NCBI RefSeq assembly: GCF_009696075.1
Contig: NZ_VUMR01000011.1
Location: 1 to 43,951 of the forward strand
Length of the DNA: 43,951 bases
Source of the DNA: Holdemanella porci
Lineage (GTDB): Bacteria; Bacillota_I; Bacilli_A; Erysipelotrichales; Erysipelotrichaceae
Direction of reading: 5' to 3'
Both the position numbers and the translations under genes were made by a program. The notes beneath the pieces were generated by a model that ran no database searches, was not told the origin of the DNA, and was given only the letters and a program-made list of their open reading frames with translations. This document shows positions 41,877-43,951 of this stretch, one piece after another (positions within the stretch are counted from its first letter, which is position 1; each line of letters begins with the position of its first letter).

Positions 41877-42265
41877 TGGATGAAAGATGGTATACAATGG
41901 ATCGTCCTAAAAGTAAATACCCCAAGATGCCGATGTCAGATCGTTCCGCTCAATTTGCGCCTTTTGCAGCTTTAACAGGTCATAAAGAAGCTGTGATAGA
42001 ACAGGGTAGAATCACGCAGGAAAAAAGAATTTTATCAAATGAAGAAAAGCTTGAAATCAATGAGAAAATCACTGAATTGATGCATTTGAAATCGAAATGT
42101 AGAATCACTTATTTTGAAAAGGATAAGACAAAAAGTGGTGGTCAGTACATGGAGAGCGTTTTATCTTTTAAGCGTATAGATGAATTGAATAAGGTGTTAT
42201 ATTTTAAAGAGAATATTCAAATACAAATAGATGATATTGTAGATATTGAAGTATTGGAAAAGTGA
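41876..42265 (+). CDS. YolD-like protein
   Basis: The 129-residue protein contains the YolD pattern (DRPKSKYPKMPMSDRSAQFAPF, then LSNEEKLEINEKITEL). YolD proteins are regularly encoded next to UmuC-like polymerases in Firmicutes and are thought to serve as UmuD-like partners. The start overlaps the polymerase stop (TAATG). Confidence 0.88.
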   Translation: MDERWYTMDRPKSKYPKMPMSDRSAQFAPFAALTGHKEAVIEQGRITQEKRILSNEEKLEINEKITELMHLKSKCRITYFEKDKTKSGGQYMESVLSFKRIDELNKVLYFKENIQIQIDDIVDIEVLEK

Positions 42266-42472
42266 TGCTTATATATTTTCATACGCATTATGCGGATGAA
42301 CTTTCTTTAAAAGATATTGCGGATGCAGGAACGATGAGTATTGCACAATGCAATCGTTGTTTCAATAAGATGTTAAATGTAACGGAAATATCCGAAGTGT
42401 TGGATTTAATAAAGTGACGCATTTCATTCAGGTATTTAAAATCACCAAAGAAATATCGAATGATGGAGGATT
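42265..42472 (+). pseudogene. AraC-family regulator relic
   Basis: From 42265, 50 codons read YFHTHYADELSLKDIADAG followed by MSIAQCNRCFNKMLNVTE, the first HTH of an AraC DNA-binding domain, ending in a TGA at 42415. In another frame just after, HFIQVFKITKEIS resembles the end of the second HTH (xxFIRVFKKITGxxP). The part between is deleted and the frame shifted, so this is a decayed gene. Its first ATG overlaps the YolD stop. Confidence 0.5.
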
Positions 42473-42475
42473 AAG

Positions 42476-42796
42476 ATGAAAAGGGCAGTTGAAGAAATCT
42501 TAAAGTTTAATGAGGAAAGAGATTGGGATCAGTTTCATAATCCAGAAAATTTGGCTAAATCGATTAGTATTGAGGCAGGAGAGTTGTTGGAATGCTTTCA
42601 ATGGAATAATGAATATGATAAGCAACATGTTTGTGAAGAATTGGCAGATGTGATGAATTATTGTATTTTAATGGCTGATAAACTAGGTGTGGATATGGAA
42701 GAGATTTTGTTGATGAAATTAGAACAAAATAAGAAGAAATATCCTGTAGAAAAGTGTAAAGCATCTTCTAAAAAGTACACAGAACTGATAAAATAA
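42476..42796 (+). CDS. MazG-like nucleotide pyrophosphohydrolase
   Basis: The 106-residue protein fits the short MazG/dCTPase group that hydrolyses (d)NTPs to monophosphates. The metal-binding acidic helices are visible as SISIEAGELLECFQW (Exx(E) near 32-37) and CEELADVMNYCI (EELAD near 53-57), together with the early FNEERDWDQFHNPENLA that is typical of the group. GGAGG precedes the ATG. The next gene starts four bases after its stop. Groups of MazG-like enzymes and nucleases occur in phage-defence regions, but house-cleaning is equally possible. Confidence 0.85.
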   Translation: MKRAVEEILKFNEERDWDQFHNPENLAKSISIEAGELLECFQWNNEYDKQHVCEELADVMNYCILMADKLGVDMEEILLMKLEQNKKKYPVEKCKASSKKYTELIK

Positions 42797-42800
42797 GGGT

Positions 42801-43463
42801 ATGTTAGATGTCGAGCGATTACAATTCTTAGATTTATATAGTTTTGAACTACGATTGGATTATTTTGAGAAGATTCTAGAATTTACAAGTTCTTCTTATT
42901 CCTTTTATTGGTTAGAGGCCATATTAAATATAATGATTTATAAGGATACAATTGAATTTGATGAAATTTTAGATGAAATGATTTCTTTAGCCTATGAGGA
43001 TGTGGTAGAAAAAGGGTATTACTTGGGTCCGTTGATTCATCAAAAGCGTACAAATGCATTGGAAAATACGATTTTAAGCATCCAAAAGCATTTGCCTGAA
43101 AATTGTTCGAAACAAGAAATTATAATTTGTGTGAAACAACATGATGAAGCTTTAAAGGAATATAAGAAACTATTGATCATGCAGACACCGTATCGTTTGT
43201 TATCGAGTTTTTTGGTGGATGTAGGTGGTAATGATCCAATTTGGAATCGACCTAAAGATATTATAGAAACAATTAAAGTTTATAATGAAAAATATAGACT
43301 TCCATATATCATTGAAAATGACAGGGGCCTTAAAAGAAGAGTTGTTGTTCAACCAGAATGGAGAGATTTCTTAATGACTAATTATCGTGTTATTATGGAA
43401 TGGGTCCATGATGAAAAAATCAAGTATCTAGAAAAGCGTAAGATTGAAGAGAGTGCATCTTAG
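42801..43463 (+). CDS. Protein resembling the N-terminal part of HNH-nuclease proteins, without the HNH domain
   Basis: The 220-residue product has the pattern SSSYSFYWLEAILNIM followed by an acidic FDEILDEMISLAYEDV, which resembles the N-terminal region in front of HNH nuclease domains in some Firmicute proteins (low-certainty recognition). No HNH motif occurs before the stop, so it may be a truncated or separate form. It starts four bases after the MazG-like gene, and a hairpin spans its stop. Its function is unknown. Confidence 0.5.
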   Translation: MLDVERLQFLDLYSFELRLDYFEKILEFTSSSYSFYWLEAILNIMIYKDTIEFDEILDEMISLAYEDVVEKGYYLGPLIHQKRTNALENTILSIQKHLPENCSKQEIIICVKQHDEALKEYKKLLIMQTPYRLLSSFLVDVGGNDPIWNRPKDIIETIKVYNEKYRLPYIIENDRGLKRRVVVQPEWRDFLMTNYRVIMEWVHDEKIKYLEKRKIEESAS

Positions 43464-43478
43464 GATGTGCTTTTTCTT
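43453..43478 (+). terminator. Terminator at the end of the MazG pair
   Basis: GTGCATC (43453-43459) pairs with GATGTGC (43464-43470), with two G-T pairs; the stop codon falls at the loop, and TTTTTCTTTT follows. Confidence 0.65.
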
Positions 43479-43489
43479 TTGGTGAAAAT

Positions 43490-43516
43490 AAAAAAGCCTA
43501 TTGCTAGACTTATTTT
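43490..43516. terminator. Small bidirectional terminator
   Basis: AGCCTA/TAGACT around TTGC with T or A runs on both sides. On the minus strand it follows a short C-terminal coding relic. Confidence 0.55.
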
Positions 43517-43578
43517 TGTTTGTGTTTTAAATACATGGCGTAAATAAATTTGGCGATTCCAATCGCAATAAAAAAGGC
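43510..43578 (-). pseudogene. C-terminal relic of a small membrane protein
   Basis: Twenty-two codons read AFFIAIGIAKFIYAMYLKHKQK to a stop, just upstream of a terminator; a stop codon lies two codons before. The hydrophobic, Lys-ending sequence looks like the last membrane helix of a lost gene. Confidence 0.3.
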
Positions 43579-43624
43579 TTAACTAGCAATTTGGTGACTT
43601 TGCTATAATTTTGCGTTTTATCAC

Positions 43625-43849
43625 TTATGCGAATAACCATTCGTTCTTCAAATCCTTTAAACGAGTGATCTTATAGATATTTTTCAATCTAAGTAGTACG
43701 TACTGTAGCTTTTCTGTATTATCCATTCCTTGTGTTTCTCTTTGCATGACAAAAAGAGCGTTGTACCGATTTATATATTTTGATGCTACACCTTTATATT
43801 TTTGCAACCTTTCTTCAATCAATTGTAAGCGCCAAATAAAATGATGTAG
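43625..43849 (-). pseudogene. C-terminal relic of a transposase
   Basis: The minus strand reads LHHFIWRLQLIEERLQKYKGVASKYINRYNALFVMQRE in one frame from 43849, ending at a TAA at 43625. The KGVASKYINRYNALF segment recalls the C-terminal end of ISL3- or IS1595-like DDE transposases. The frame is closed by a stop at its upstream end and no catalytic residues remain, so this is debris. Family assignment is uncertain. Confidence 0.45.
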
Positions 43850-43861
43850 TTAAATAAATGA

Positions 43862-43908
43862 AAAAGAATCAGTTGAACATTGCTAAAATGTTATGCTGAT
43901 TCTTTTAT
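43862..43908. terminator. Long two-sided terminator hairpin
   Basis: AAAAGAATCAG (43862-43872) pairs with CTGATTCTTTT (43896-43906); an inner AACATT/AATGTT pair extends it. T runs lie on both sides. Confidence 0.8.
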
Positions 43909-43950
43909 TTACAGTTCTTTTGTACGAACTTACTCCATGGTAGAAATTCG
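43909..43950 (-). CDS. C-terminal end of a gene cut by the window edge
   Basis: On the minus strand the last bases of the window read EFLPWSKFVQKNCK and a TAA, immediately followed by a terminator. This suggests the 3' end of a gene lying mostly outside the window. The family is not recognisable from 13-14 codons. Confidence 0.3.
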
Positions 43951-43951
43951 T

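Noticed and set aside
43490-43590. ATTGCTAG / CTAGCAAT pair as ends of a small insertion element
   Set aside because: The region between them is better explained as a terminator and a C-terminal coding relic; no target duplication or transposase ends were seen.

Overview
The window reads as chromosomal DNA of a low-GC Firmicute. Gene order and protein style fit best with an Erysipelotrichia-like gut bacterium (inference; class-level only). It carries the Firmicute block cysS - mrnC - rlmB - sigH-like - rpmG - secE - nusG, an HPr with the Ser46 regulatory site, strong AGGAGG ribosome sites and sigma-A promoters. Many intrinsic terminators sit directly on stop codons.

Layout. 1-11,150 is housekeeping: ptsH (HPr), a phosphohexomutase, a PLP aminotransferase with its Lrp-type regulator, gapA, two unrecognised small genes, then the cysS-to-nusG block and a NagD-like HAD phosphatase. 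11,200-16,900 holds secG, rnr, a VOC-fold gene broken by an in-frame stop, and a leader (20-codon ORF plus terminator-like hairpin) in front of an ankyrin-repeat gene paired with an EF-G-like GTPase. 16,900-26,900 holds a Cof-type HAD phosphatase, an ABC exporter, ptsI (about 19 kb from ptsH), a heterodimeric ABC exporter whose second half is frameshifted, a peptidoglycan amidase, and an ECF S-component overlapping an amidohydrolase gene.

26,890-33,000 is an accessory island framed by a repeat family not accounted for by any gene. Two 237-bp copies (27,968 and 32,506; about 92% identical) and one short copy (26,886) each contain a terminator-like hairpin. A second repeat, rich in a TTAGTTT core, follows at 30,128 and 32,767, with inverted relatives near 27,000-27,155. 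Three cargo modules lie between repeats: a GNAT acetyltransferase; a slice of a phage head-assembly operon truncated at both repeat borders, whose minor-head protein ends in a JAB/MPN-like domain; and an EamA exporter / TetR / NimA-like flavoprotein module. The phage slice appears to split one repeat unit that is still intact at 32,506-32,975.

33,000-39,760 has a GntR(YtrA)-ABC operon with an operator-like palindrome inside its promoter, and a MacB-type ABC transporter whose divergent TetR gene is interrupted by a complete 1,766-bp IS200/IS605-family element (TnpA, TnpB, probable omega-RNA). Removing the element exactly restores the TetR reading frame. 39,770-43,951 holds a GNAT, a Y-family polymerase with its YolD partner, an AraC-regulator relic, a MazG-like pyrophosphohydrolase, a protein resembling the N-terminal part of HNH nucleases, and transposase debris at the right edge.
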